A stretch of DNA of 64,000 nt from Procambarus clarkii (lineage: Eukaryota > Arthropoda > Malacostraca > Decapoda > Cambaridae). The number at the start of each line of letters is the position of its first letter. Within the stretch, counting starts at the first letter, position 1. The notes beneath the pieces are model-generated. The model did not search any database and was not told the DNA's origin. It saw nothing but the letters and a program-made list of their open reading frames with translations. The position numbers and the translations under genes were made by a program. Shown here one piece after another: positions 24,301 through 33,869 of the stretch. The stretch lies in the NCBI RefSeq assembly GCF_040958095.1, contig NC_091175.1, forward strand, positions 23,829,121 to 23,893,120. The letters run 5' to 3'.

Positions 24301-25728
24301 TCCCAACTCGGGTCCATGGACCCCGAGAGGTCCATGGAAAAATTTCAAGAGTTCCATGGGACTAATACTATGTACTGCATTGTACTCTTAGCAAAATATT
24401 ACAACTTAAGTGAGTTGAACTGAATGTCTCTTGCTATCATCTACAAACAATTTTATTTGGGAATAAGAGTGCAGGGCTTGTGTCTTGACTGTATGTATTT
24501 GTCTCAGCGATGGCTGCTGTCACTTTTGCTGGCTCCATCTATTTTATTGCAGAGCTTCACAGATGTGAACGTGGTTGTCAGGGTTCACTGCTATGAACGT
24601 GGATGTAAGGCTTAACAGTTGTGAATTTGGCTGAAATGGTTCACAGCTGTGAACGTGGTTGTAAGGGTTCACAGCTGTGAACGTGGTTGTAAGGGTTCAT
24701 AGATGTGAACGTAGATGTAAGGGTTCACAGCAATGAGCGTCGATGCAAAAGTAGGAATGGTACATGAAAGGGAGGGATCCACTGATGTAGGTTACCTGGA
24801 AATAGGTCACGCAATGATTGCTGTTTTCCACAAGTCAACGGATCGTTTTCAATTATTTTTGAAGACATTTTGTAGAAATATTTAATAATTGACTTATATT
24901 TGGCTTGTCACACAATGTTAAATAAATCACATAAACCATATAAATTTAGATTTTTCTTTTAAGGATAGTGTGCCTAATTTTGTCTTACAATTCATATAAA
25001 TGCACAGCATCAATACAAGTGATGTACTGTGGGTTTGTGTCTCCACCTTTACCCACAATCCACTTAGATTGGTCGATTCGGATTGCTTAAGCGTATGGTC
25101 ATGGCTGCTGAACTCCTTCCCCCATATCCCTATCCTCTCCAATTGATTTATTTAACTCTCTCTAGTGCTTTATTGCCATACTGGCTTAACGCTTCTTCCC
25201 CTAACCATTTTCCTTTATTCACTGTGACCATTGTTAAATTGCACAATATTTTAATACTTAAATTCCTGGTCCGAGGATGTGCATTTTGTAATAATTTAAT
25301 AACGGTATTTACAAATATCAGGTGTAGGCGCATGACGTGATGTGCGATCGAGGGTAATTTTATCCTTATCTTGGTGATTGACCCTAAATGTCCATTTCAG
25401 ATCTACTGAACGACAACCTGTCAGATGACGTGAGATGTGCACGGACCATCGTCAGGGAAACAGAGAGTTGGAAGGGCAAGGGGACCGGATTCACAGCTTG
25501 GTTAGTAGGGGTAACTTTTCTAGAGCATTGCCTGGATGCCGTTTCTCAGATTTATTGCCCGTGGCAGTTTTAGTTTTATTCCATATTATTTTGCAAAATT
25601 AATTGTAATTATTGACATTTTGGTAAAAATCTTGCATTTTCTTCCTGACGATCAGGGCGGCCTACGTGACTCACTGTCAGAACCGCAACTTGGACGTGTA
25701 CATGTCCGAGTGCTGGCGTAGTGGTTGA
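18325..25728 (+). CDS. c-type lysozyme, five exons (156 aa)
   Basis: Secreted muramidase that hydrolyses the beta-1,4 bond between N-acetylmuramic acid and N-acetylglucosamine of bacterial walls; in crustaceans it is an innate immune effector. Exons: 18325-18329, 18980-19116, 22648-22803, 25401-25500 and 25656-25728. All introns begin GT and end AG, and the phases agree at every junction, giving 156 codons plus TGA. Residues 1-19 form a signal peptide (MRVLAWW, then an Ala/Val/Leu-rich core). Catalytic Glu55 lies in AQYESGFNT and Asp72 in SKDYGIFQ, 17 residues apart as in hen lysozyme (E35/D52). Eight conserved cysteines are at 28, 50, 84, 94, 98, 112, 140 and 152. An extra Cys20 lies at or near the signal cleavage site. 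Length is close to the usual 158 or so residues of shrimp lysozymes. The reading frame is intact, so the gene is probably functional. Introns 2 and 3 are swollen by minisatellites and transposons. Confidence 0.93.
18980..19116 (+). CDS. Lysozyme exon 2
   Basis: A pyrimidine-rich acceptor (ctctgcctcttccctcag) precedes it and GTACGT follows. It encodes most of the signal peptide and the mature N terminus (EKVFTKCGLASLLEK, then GLNRDVVKR). Exon 1 is only ATGAG plus a GTGAGT donor at 18330, so the start codon sits in a 5-nt coding exon. Confidence 0.92.
19593..19845 (-). mobile_element. tRNA-derived SINE (type 2 head) in lysozyme intron 2
   Basis: Read on the minus strand it has a tRNA-like head whose 7-base anticodon loop is TTCGTAG (CGT), box B GGTTCGATCCC, then the same body as the other SINEs (cccaggtacctatttactg in reverse). 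It ends in the TCAAGATAACCTC tail. It is diverged in the body, so it is an older copy. Confidence 0.85.
20338..20785 (+). repeat. Minisatellite, 15-bp GAATACGTCCCCTGA unit (lysozyme intron 2)
   Basis: About 30 copies of 14-17 bp units alternate GAGAATACGTCCCCT and GTGAATACGTCCCCT, with more degenerate units at the left. The minus-strand RGRILRGRI-type ORF is a product of the repeat. Confidence 0.95.
20868..21765 (+). repeat. Minisatellite, 32-bp GGTACAGACGCTTCC... unit (lysozyme intron 2)
   Basis: About 28 copies of 'ggtacagacgcttccttc' followed by attctgtgaccact. Variants include cttc/catt changes, a -cc- insertion making 33 bp, and one shortened unit near 21270. Confidence 0.96.
21950..22140. 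mobile_element. Penelope-like terminal module, inverted pair (lysozyme intron 2)
   Basis: A left arm (acacactagaagatgaagag, then the reverse complement of a CGGGACCAAAAC core) faces a right arm (tcttcatcttgtagtgtgtg, then gtttggtcaacacttcc). The arms are inverted copies. Related modules are at 29890-30045, 39215-39300 and 53708-53800. At 39200-40185 the module is attached to a Penelope-like RT/GIY-YIG coding end, which is why I assign it to that class. Confidence 0.65.
22255..22640 (+). repeat. Low-complexity CAC/CAT/ACC-rich tract before lysozyme exon 3
   Basis: About 380 bp of imperfect trinucleotide repeat (accatcacc-like) runs up to the exon 3 acceptor. The open frame it creates reads into exon 3 but has no relation to lysozyme. 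Confidence 0.8.
22648..22803 (+). CDS. Lysozyme exon 3 (catalytic core)
   Basis: The acceptor is ctacag at 22642-22647 and the donor is GTAAGA from 22804. It encodes both catalytic acids (VCIAQYES and KDYGIFQ) and four of the conserved cysteines completely (residues 50, 84, 94 and 98). The phase-1 boundaries match the classical c-type lysozyme exon 2. Confidence 0.95.
22905..23090 (+). mobile_element. tRNA-derived SINE (type 3) in lysozyme intron 3
   Basis: It contains tagagcgacggtctcgcttc and then GTTCAATCCCCGACCATCC, a box A/box B-like tRNA head, followed by 'gttgggcaccattcctttcc'. A second copy at 52112-52270 shares head and body, confirming a dispersed family. Confidence 0.7.
23100..23960 (-). 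pseudogene. CR1/Jockey-like LINE RT fragment in lysozyme intron 3
   Basis: Minus-strand pieces read LTCIPCKVMKRSL, then SCLIGLTELCEQ, a mutated motif A, and near 23290 ADDANIMRRIMADEDSKRL, followed by FNPSKCKV-like thumb sequence near 23180. The order and wording match the 15466-17590 element, so this is a second copy of one family. Several stops and frameshifts are present. Confidence 0.8.
24550..24745 (+). repeat. Minisatellite, 30-bp GTTCACAGCTGTGAACGTGG... unit
   Basis: Six to seven imperfect copies are present. Each unit contains the palindrome TTCACAGCTGTGAA, and the copies diverge outward from the central pair at about 24635-24700. Confidence 0.85.
25401..25500 (+). CDS. Lysozyme exon 4
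   Basis: The acceptor is tccatttcag and the donor is GTTAGT. It encodes LLNDNLSDDVRCARTIV and then GFTAW, the alpha-domain segment that follows the CxxxC pair. Confidence 0.93.
25656..25728 (+). CDS. Lysozyme exon 5 (C terminus and stop)
   Basis: The acceptor is gacgatcag. It encodes AAYVTHCQNRNLDVYMSEC and ends WRSG then TGA. It provides Cys140 and Cys152. Confidence 0.93.
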
Positions 25729-25946
25729 CAGAGAACGAGGCCGCGGAGGTGGTGGGGGTGACTCGCCTATACCTTCTGACTTCACCGACACGCTTCTGTT
25801 ACTGAAATGCCTCACGGCCATATATGTTTTATAAAATGTTTACGTTTTACCTTACTGACATGTTTCCTTAAATTTAAATGTCACCTAATGTGAACAATAG
25901 TTATATTGTTCAGGCTACTCTTATTTCTCAAATATTAGACTACAAT

Positions 25947-25952
25947 AATAAA
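25947..25952 (+). other. Candidate polyadenylation signal of the lysozyme gene
   Basis: AATAAA lies about 220 nt after the stop codon, in AT-rich sequence. It is the first canonical hexamer downstream. Confidence 0.5.
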
Positions 25953-26750
25953 TAATTATAAAAATGGCTGAATGCTTTAGGAATGACAACTCTGCAGATA
26001 AAATGCGACATGTCTGAGCTTGAAATATTTAAGAATATAAACAAGCTAAATAACCTAGACACATTAAACATTAAAATAAATATGGACTTATTTTAATGGA
26101 ACGTTAAGTAATGTTTAATGTAGTAATGTAATGTTTTGTAACCTAAATATCGGTTTACGTAACCGATATTTAGGTTAGGTAAACATCTTTCTCAAGAGGC
26201 CAAATATGACACCCAATTTGAGGCAATAATATCAAGCTTGCACTCCCACAACGCATAATAAAGAACACCAGATATTTTTTCAATCATAAGTTTACCTCTC
26301 AACACCATTGGGGTTGGTAACTCTGAAAGTATTTCCTCCGTGTGTAAAAGATATATGCTGTTTTCCCCATTATTTGTTCAACGTAAAATCGATTTCAGCA
26401 TATAAAAGTACATTCAATATAGACTTAAATGTAATCACAATGATATATCTTACACGGTTGGTGGAGTGCACAGCAATGTCGCTTCAGCTGTCTTTAATGA
26501 AAGATTTGTTAGGAATTTTCATTAATCTGTAGAAACATATGTTAAATAATTTTATTGTATGACATTTTTCAAAAGAAGGGCATAATGTTTCAGTGAAATG
26601 ACTGAGTAAACAATGATAATGTAACCTTTGACATATTATATTACCCGGTAGAGAGTAAATGATCATATGTATATAATTTTAAAAATTTATTTCCAATGTA
26701 ATTTTGACGTGTATTTCTCCCAAGGAGAAAGCTGTGCATGTTAGGAGAAA
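25953..26750. other. Unassigned AT-rich DNA
   Basis: No gene recognised. A short inverted repeat around 'aacctaaatatcggtttacg' is at 26140-26177. Confidence 0.4.
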
Positions 26751-26829
26751 GTTGATTTTTTATATACGACATTACTCTGCTGAGAATAGTCCTTGCAAGA
26801 AAAGAAAGTGGTTATTTAGTTGTGAAGTG

Positions 26830-27240
26830 TCTGGTGTGCACCCATCTGGACAACTGTGTCCAAGCATGAAAACCTCATCCTCAGAAGGGCACATCTGCTT
26901 TGGAGAAAGTTTAACACAGCGTCAAAAATCATCCCAGAACTAAGTCGACTCTCAGACCAGGATCGGTTGAGGGCCAAAGGGCCTAAACAGCACTGTAAAC
27001 CAGACATGACAAAACTGATCTCATTGATACCTTTAAAACATATCAAAGGATATTAATCCAGACCTCTTCTCCTAAAGGTCAACTGTATCACAGTTTCAAG
27101 CACCAACAAGCCTCAATTATGGACAGAAAACAGGAGATACTATGTCACCCATGGAGTCATAAACTCATGGAACTACCTACCCGTCCGAGTCGTTACTGCA
27201 AAGACATTACTTCATATCAAATTGGAAAAAAATACTCAGG
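26830..27240 (+). pseudogene. Possible LINE ORF2 C-terminal fragment
   Basis: In one frame 27118-27235 reads YYVTHGVINSWNYLPVRVV, which resembles the (R)VINxWNxLPxxVV signature at the C terminus of CR1-like LINE proteins. The preceding part (SKHENLILRRAHLLW, then LSDQDRLRAKG) shows no known domain. Assignment is tentative. Confidence 0.35.
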
Positions 27241-27850
27241 AATAAGGAGGGGGGGGGGGCCTTTGACAAGCTGCCACCATCCTGTCTCCGTCGAGGCACA
27301 AGAGATGGTAGCTTTCAGGTATAAAGATAATGAGGGCCCTGAGTCCATTGGCCCAGCTGGACTTTGTCTATATAGTTCAACTAGAAAACTCTTAGGTATG
27401 TTGAGATTTAGAAGTCTCGAAGAATTGTATATGCCATCGTCTCCAGGAAAGTTGCCCTGCTTTTTTGTGCATTTCGTTCCAACGAAGAGATGGCATATAC
27501 ATACACAAGACCTAGTACAATATTATTTGGAAACAAACCATCAAGCTTAATACACCCTCAGGTAGATTACGTAAACATTGATATTAAAGAGTTTGAAAGT
27601 TTTTGGCTTGTGCATAGACGAGAGTTAACTTCAGTATTCGCATACACCACATAATCAAAAAAGATCTAAACTGTTAGTTTAAAAAATTATATACTATATC
27701 TCTCACTCTGTTCTTCTCACACTATATTACTCGCAAATCTATGCCTTTCCATAACTGAATTTATCTGAGGGCCACCATCCCACTAGAGGCCTCGACGTGG
27801 ACAGGAAGCCAGTAGCTTATCATAGCCACCCTCTTTTGTCCTAATGATTT
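27241..27850. other. Unassigned sequence
   Basis: A G-run (27249-27260) and two similar 'gccaccatcc' segments (about 27279 and 27772) are seen. Nothing else was recognised. Confidence 0.35.
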
Positions 27851-28440
27851 TGAACAACTGGATTTTAAATTGTAGTAATTTTTTGCCATATACTTTTTTG
27901 ACATCTGCCAGTTCCTTTACGACATCCGATTGAATTCCGTCTACACCTGAGGCTTTGGAATCTTTTAATGTGTCAGTGCTGTTCTTAATTTCATATCATG
28001 TTATGTGAAACGTATTAAATCGTTCCCTTTACATGCTTCAAACATTTGGTTATTGGGATGTTGTCTACTCTCTTGTGTGAACACTGTGTACTCACCTAAT
28101 TGTGCTTGCGGAGGTTGAGCTTCGGCTCTTTGGTCCCGCCTCTCAACTGTCAATCAACTGGTGTACAAATTCCTGAGCCTACTGGGCTCTATCATATCTA
28201 CATTTGAAACTGTGTATGGAGTCAGCCTCCACCACATCACTTCCTAACATGGTGTGTAAAGTATTCAGAGTGTTGGTTGCCCTTTTATTGTATATTATAA
28301 CTTTGTTGGTCTCGTCTTTTAAGGGGTTTCCCAGTCCTTTGTTTTGGACTTTTCTTTAAGTTATGAGCAGGTTTGCTTTCATCGTTTCTTTTCGCTTATT
28401 TGATTTCCTGGGTGGCTGTATTTAAGGCCCCCTTCTGTAT
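27850..28440 (-). pseudogene. LINE fragments (pre-RT segment and a dispersed decapod-type repeat)
   Basis: At 27960-27880 the minus strand reads KDSKASGVDGIQSDVVKEL, the typical segment just before the RT fingers (K-x-G-x-D-G-I). Next, 28085-28330 contains a repeat beginning 'actcacctaattgtgcttgc', with CCCGCCTCTCAACTGTCAAT, that recurs in part at 33895-33950. It is probably part of another LINE. Confidence 0.6.
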
Positions 28441-28489
28441 ATCTCATAATTAAATCTGTTGTTCTTTGTGGACTGATCCCTGCTTCAGA

Positions 28490-28592
28490 GGTTACCTTGA
28501 GATTACCTTGAGGTGCTTCCAGGGCTTAGCGTCCCCGCGGCCCGGTTGTCGACTAGGCCTCCTGGTTGCTGGACTGATCAACCGGTCGGACT
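28490..28592 (+). repeat. Left half of a SINE-like repeat split by another SINE
   Basis: This piece contains ccttgaggtgcttccagggc, then cgtccccgcggcccggtt and ctggactgatcaacc. It continues after the inserted SINE at about 28847 with aaccaggctgttggacgcgg. Confidence 0.65.
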
Positions 28593-28846
28593 GGGAGCCG
28601 GTCGGCCGAGCGGACAGCACGCTGGTGTTGTGATCCTGTGGTCCTGGGTTCAATCCCAGGCGCCGGCAAGAAACAATAGGCAGAGTTTCTTTCACCCTAT
28701 GCCCCTGTTACCTAACAGTAAAATAGGTACCTGGGTGTTAGTCAGCTGTCACGGGCTGCTTCCTGGGGGTGGAGGCTTGGTCGAGGAAAGGGCCGCGGGG
28801 ACACTAAAAAGCCCCGAAATCATCTCAAGATAACCTCAAGATAAGA
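28593..28846 (+). mobile_element. tRNA-derived SINE (type 1), nested
   Basis: GGTCGGCCGAGCGGACAGCA head, box B GGTTCAATCCC (one change from the consensus), full body and CTCAAGATAACCTCAAGATA tail. It splits an older repeat, so it is the younger of the two. Confidence 0.92.
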
Positions 28847-28915
28847 TAACCAGGCTGTTGGACGCGGCTGCTCGCAGCCTGACGTATGAGTCACAGCCTG
28901 GTTGATCAGGTAAAC
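28847..28915 (+). repeat. Right half of the split SINE-like repeat
   Basis: Reads aaccaggctgttggacgcgg, then ctgctcgcagcctgacgtat and cagcctggttgatcagg, the continuation of 28490-28592. Confidence 0.6.
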
Positions 28916-28921
28916 ATTATT

Positions 28922-29039
28922 GCCAACAGCATTTGGTGTTCCCAGGCGGTCACCCATCCAAGTACTAACCAAAGCCAACGTTGCTTAACTTCGCTGATCG
29001 GACGAGAATCGGTGTTCTCAACGTGGTATGGCCGTTGGT
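28922..29039 (-). rRNA. 5S ribosomal RNA gene or retrocopy
   Basis: The minus strand reads CCAACGGCCATACCACGTTG at its 5' end and ends GGGAACACCAAATGCTGTTG then GC, for 118 nt, the normal 5S length. The internal control regions are present: AAGTTAAGCAACGTTGG (box A, one change from the common GTCGG) and GGATGGGTGACCGCCTGGGA (box C). The terminal stem pairs. There is no T-run of four or more right after the 3' end; the first bases are aataatgttt. It is a single copy surrounded by repeats rather than a cluster. It may be an isolated active gene or a pseudogene. Confidence 0.85.
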
Positions 29040-29411
29040 TGTGGCTGTGCTTATTTGTTAAAGTTTTATTTTTCTGCCGGTGATATCCTTCTTTTTCTCT
29101 TTGACTTCCTAACATGTATTTTGAGGAAGTGCAGCGTTGATCTTTTTGACATTTTCCCAAAAAGTACTTTCATGCCTTGATCACCTATTAACTTCTATCA
29201 AATTCCCATACCTTTACCTTTTCCCATGCTAATTCATTATTCTCATACTTCACCTTGCAATGTGTAAAAATAAAGCTTGGTACAAAAGAATTAAGAATGG
29301 GGAAGTCAGTTTAACACAAGAATTCGTCCAACAGGTTAGAAATATTAAAAAAAAAAAAGAGATCGACAAGGATGGCAAAAATCACTATGAAGTTCGTATA
29401 GGAAGGCAAGC

Positions 29412-29600
29412 ATAGCGTCCCTGTGGCGCAGTGGAAAGACACTCACCCTGCACTTCGCGACGATTTTGCTTGGGTTCATATCCTGGCCAGGGAGGATTAA
29501 CTAGGCGTCAAATCTTAATTGAAGCCTCTGTTCACCTAGCAATGAATGAGTACCAGTTTGTTAATAAAAATTTGGATTAATTTTTTAATTTTAATTCGGG
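29412..29600 (+). mobile_element. tRNA-derived SINE (type 4)
   Basis: GTCCCTGTGGCGCAGTGG is a good box A-like start and GGGTTCATATCCTGGCC a box B-like segment, with about 50 bp between them. It is inserted in LINE sequence. The body after 29500 is unique in the window and its 3' limit is uncertain. Confidence 0.6.
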
Positions 29601-29884
29601 TTAATAACAAAATTAAAGGGAAAATAATGATTAGGGTCCAGACCGAACGCTATGCGTGATAGTGGTTTTACAACAATGTAAGAACTCATGTATATGTACA
29701 AAAATAGAAAACAAATCAACAAGTTTTTCAGTTATATCGAACAAAGATTAGTGAGAGGAAACGCCCATTACAAACTGTGACAGGTTATATAACTGATAAT
29801 GACGAAAAGATGAGTACTATTTTGAACTGTCCTCCACCCCACTATGGTGGGGAAGAGGACAGTTTGACTATGCAGACGACGAGT

Positions 29885-30048
29885 CACAATAATGTAGCTG
29901 AAGATATGATGACCAAACCACACACCAGAAGATGACAAGGCGACGACGCTTCGGTCCGTCCTAAACCATTGTCGTCAACTTGATAATGGTCCAGGACGGA
30001 CCGAAATGTCGTCGTATCCTCATCTTCTGGTGTTTTGTGTGGTCATCA
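29885..30048. mobile_element. Penelope-like terminal module, inverted pair
   Basis: The left arm (accaaaccacacaccagaag, then gacgacgcttcggtccgtcc) and right arm (aatggtccaggacggaccga, then catcttctggtgttttgtgt) are inverted copies meeting near 29978. Each arm contains the core GGTCC-AGGAC-GGACC followed by GAAA. Inverted terminal modules are typical of Penelope-like copies. Confidence 0.7.
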
Positions 30049-30911
30049 TAGGTTGACTGGTTTAGTAGTTACTAGGGAGGATGCTATTAAACAAACAATA
30101 AAACTCAAGCCAAACAAGTTTCCATGGTCGAATGAGGTGTTTGCCAAGATGCTTAAATAATGCAAAGATGAAATTTGCGAGCCATTGTCTTCCATATTTA
30201 ATAACTCATTAGAGTAAGCCAGAGTGCTGGAGTCATGTAAGGTTGCTAATGCGATAAAAAATTTCAAGAAAAAGAGAAAGATCACTTGTGTATATTATAG
30301 ACCAACTAGCTTTACATCTATTGTGGGAAAATTGCTTGAATCGATAATTGCAAGAGCCAATCGTCTTCATCTTGAACAAATATATGATTCACAACATGGT
30401 TTTACTACTGGCCTTTCATGTTTAACAAATTTGTTATCATTCTATTCAAGCTTGATTGAGGCAGATGATAGTGAAAAGGTTTGTGACGTTCAGTGCCTTG
30501 ACTCAAGCAAAACTTTTGATAGTGCCACATGGACAGTTGATTAAAAATATAAAGGCTCACTGCATTGGGGGTACTATATTAAGTTAGATCTGTGCATGGT
30601 TATACTAAAGGAACAAATAGTTAGAATAATTAAAATTAAGAAAGTTGGAAAACTGTTGTAAGTGGAGTGTCTCAAGGCTCTGTTCTGGGACCTCTTTTCA
30701 TAATATAAAATTATTTAGATTCACATCAATGTACAAAAAAAACAATGCATAAATATTCGAAATAATGCATATAAAAACATTGGGATTTATTTATTGAGGA
30801 GTTAGTAATCAAATACCTAGTGTTATTCTTCAACTATATCTTGCTTTCGTTAGGTCCCATTTAGATTATGCAGTTCTGACTGTTCCGTTTAAGCAGATCT
30901 TGGAGGTCCTT

Positions 30912-31604
30912 TGTGACGGTAAAGCGTTGGTGTTCGGCTGTTTCAAAAGCTAGGGGCAGGGCCTCGTCACATTAGAGAGAAAAAAAAGAGAAAAGCTGGA
31001 ACTTTCGTCTGTGGTAAGGTAATGGGAAGACACACAAAACACAAGTAAATTTAACAATGAAATTTTAATTACTTTAGAAAAACAAGACATGAATAAAGTT
31101 AAGCACATAAAATATAAAAGACAAGTCAACAAACAAAATAATATGAATAATCACTGGCAAATGAAAAGTTACGTTAAGACAAGTGAGTTACAGTGATAGC
31201 AAAATAAATATGAATGGAGCTGGAATATTGGCTTCGAGCTGCCACCTCCCTTAGTACACGAAAGCCAAGGCTTAGTCTACCAGCGAGAGATGTCAACTGC
31301 AAGGAGCACTGAGATATTCTGACAATACTGGGCCACTGCAGCCTAGACATCAACTTGTGGCGGAGGGCGGAGGGCAGATGCGACGGGACACCAGCCAATC
31401 AGCGACAGGCAGGCAAAGGACAAGCAGTTTGCTGATTTACGGTGGCGGTAGCTAGCAGGTGTCACTGTGTGCTGGGTACGTTAAGCTCTCTGGGCAAAAC
31501 GTTTGGCGATACTTGCTGGACGTATCTTCTATATTATCTTTTGTTTTTACGTACTTTGTAGGGAAGAGCAGGCTCAATCTCTCTTGAAAGAGATTATCGT
31601 CACA
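30912..31604 (-). repeat. 3' LTR of copy 1
   Basis: 693 bp, TGTGACGG to GTCACA in plus orientation. It holds a short minus-strand 74-codon open frame that is also present in the other LTR and is a chance ORF. Confidence 0.95.
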
Positions 31605-32250
31605 ACTCTCCCTCGAAGCCTGCGGTTCTGGAAGAAGTACGTCGTCATGTGGTGGAGTTGCTTCTACTTCATAAACTCTGGAGAGGGAGTCGGCTATGAT
31701 GTTGTCAGACCCCTGGTATAGCGGATCTCCAGGTTGAATTTCTGCAGTTATCAAGCCCATCGTAGAAGACGTTGAGTGTAGAAGTGGGCTTGCTGCAGGA
31801 AGTGTAGGGTGTTGTGGTCCGTGTTGATGGTAGACCGAGCACTTTTCAGGTATGGAGCAAAGTGCTGGAGATTCAGGATGATGGAGAGTAGCTCCTTGCC
31901 AATTGTTCCGTTGTTCCTTGTAGCTGTGGTCGCTGACAGGTGTATTCTCCTCGCATCGTTGTTGTACTAGGTCACCCCCGATGCCGGTACCACTGGCGGC
32001 GACATGGAGGATGAAGGGCTTGGTAATATCTGACGAGGTGAGAGTAGAATTAGAATATGGCAAAGGAGCACTATTATGGTCCTGAAAATGGTTGGGAAGA
32101 TCAATAAGGATTTCCGAATTAGAAAGCGCTGACTCCTTGTCAGTGCTTTCGGGAGGAGAAGCAGGGAAGGTCTCACTGTGGATGTATGGTTCTGTAAAGG
32201 CAGAGTAATTAAGCATGACAGTGGGAGGAGTACCGTTATATAGCTTCAGG
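31605..32250 (-). pseudogene. RNase H remnant of LTR copy 1 after the RT deletion
   Basis: It starts in the post-integrase spacer (TFPASPPEST) and jumps near 32060 to SSDITKPFILHVAASGTG, the RNase H start. Copy 2 has HVDTSGTG there, so the first catalytic Asp is Ala here. Frameshifts scramble the middle, then GSDNIIADSLSRVYEVE returns in frame. It is not a working RNase H. Confidence 0.85.
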
Positions 32251-32342
32251 AGGTTGACGTGGCACAGCTGGGGCTTCCGCCGCCTATCTGGAGTCTCTAG
32301 AACGTAGTTATGGTTGTTTCTGCACTTCGTGATGCGGTAGGG

Positions 32343-33785
32343 TCATGAAAACCTGTTTTGTAAAGGAGAACCTGGGATAGGGAAGTAAGCAAGTACGAAG
32401 TCTCCCGGCTTAAATTTTCTTACTTTGCTGGTCTGGTCGTAATGAGTCTTCATCCTCTCCTGTGCTTTCAATAGATTATCTTGGGCAAAACTGTGGACCC
32501 TCTCTAGAATGAGTTGTAGGTTTTGAAGAAACTGGGGCACATTCTGATGCTCACTGAAGGTGGCATCACGTAGAGAGTCTTTGAAAGCCTTGGGGGGAGT
32601 ATGGCACTTACGTCCGTAGAGCATCTCATAAGGAGATACTCCTAGGGACTCATTGGGAAGACTTCTATATATGCACATTATCAGGTCAATTTGCTTATCC
32701 CAATCCTTAGAGGTTTCATTACAAAACTTCTTCAGGAGTGCTTTAATAGTCTGATGACTACGCTCAAGAGAACCCTGTGAAGCAGGATGATAGGAGCTGG
32801 ACAATACCTGTGTGATGTTGAACTCTTCCAGTGTCCTCTTAAAGAGATCACTGGTGAAGTTGGTGCCACAGTCGCTCTGAACCTCCCTGGGAAATCCATA
32901 CTGGGTGAAGATCTTCAATAAGTGCTTCACAACCGTAGCAGCCGTAATATTCTTTACTGGAACTGCTATGGGGAATCTGGTGGTAGGACACAGGATGGTT
33001 AAGATATAGGCGTTACCTGAACTGGTCCGAGGTAAAGGACCAACACAGTCTATAATAAGTCTGTGGAAAGGTTCCACAGGCACCTGTATGGGAATCAGTG
33101 GCGCTCTGGGAATAGAGATGTTCGGTTTACCTGCCATCTGACATGTATGACACTGTTTGACGTACTGTTTGACGCTATTTACCATACCTGGCCAGTAGTA
33201 GTCTTGACGGATTCCATGGTAGGTCTTGTTGAATCCGTAGTGGGAGAGTGCTCCGTGGGCCCGGTGTAGAATAGTGGGCCGCAGGCTGGCAGGAATCACA
33301 AGTTGTTCGACGTTGGCCCAATCGTCCTCCTCCTTCAGTTTACTGGGTCTATATCTGCGGTAGAGCAACTCGTTCTCTAGGAAGAACCCAGGAATACTGT
33401 CGGGTTGAGTCTCAGCCTGGAAAAATAATGGTGTCAAGGTAAGATCTTCCCTCAGTAACTTACGGAACTCCAACTTGGTCAGATTCGGGGGTAGTTTCTG
33501 AGGGTCTTGAGGGACAGCGGTAGCAGTAGAGTCAGCTGGCTGTGGTCGTGCAGCTTGTGCACGGGTGGTCACTAAAACCGGAGGAGAAACTTCATCACTC
33601 TCTTGAACCTTTGCTGGAACATACTCAAAAATAGGATTATCCATCACAGAGGTACACACCTGGGGTTTGTCCATGACGATCAGGTTGGTCGGTTGCAGGT
33701 CTTCTGCCAAGTCGTTGCCCAGAAGTTGCTCTCCAGGCATGGGAAAAGGCTTTTCCCTGATGGCGACTTGGACTTCTCCGTTCAC
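32343..33785 (-). pseudogene. Integrase of LTR copy 1 (uninterrupted 480 codons)
   Basis: This open stretch starts in the end of protease (QLLGNDLAEDLQ), then a spacer, then integrase. The HHCC zinc finger is visible (HRAHGALSHYGFNK, then CHTCQMAG). The catalytic core shows LIIDCVGPLP (D), QSDCGTNFTS (D) and QGSLERSHQ (E). The C-terminal GDFVLAYFPIPGSP is a GPF/GPY-like module. The frame ends at a TGA where copy 2 has a Gly codon, inside the C-terminal module. The integrase core itself is intact, unusually well kept for an element lacking RT. Confidence 0.88.
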
Positions 33786-33869
33786 GAAGGGACAATCCAG
33801 GTGGACTCTGGCGAGAGGATAAGGAGTGGTAGCAGTGAGGTCAGTGATGAAGACAGTTTCTCCGGTGTT

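Larger units (their letters stand above)
29230..30880 (+). mobile_element. CR1/Jockey-like LINE ORF2 fragment, broken by two insertions
   Basis: Plus-strand pieces in order: ORF2 linker at 29260-29410 (KAWYKRIKNGEVSLTQEFVQ); more linker at 29720-29830 (TVTGYITDNDEKMSTIL); pre-RT at 30085-30240; RT fingers/palm at 30224-30544 (YYRPTSFTSIVGKLLESII, then HGFTTGLSC and motif A-like QCLDSSKTFD); motif B near 30660-30705 (SGVSQGSVLGPLF); and thumb near 30825-30880 (AFVRSHLDYAVL-like). A tRNA-like SINE near 29412 and an inverted Penelope module near 29890-30045 interrupt it. It is decayed. Confidence 0.8.

Noticed and set aside
32343-33785. A domesticated host integrase gene
   Set aside because: It lies between two near-identical LTRs in frame with gag and RNase H, so it is part of the transposon.
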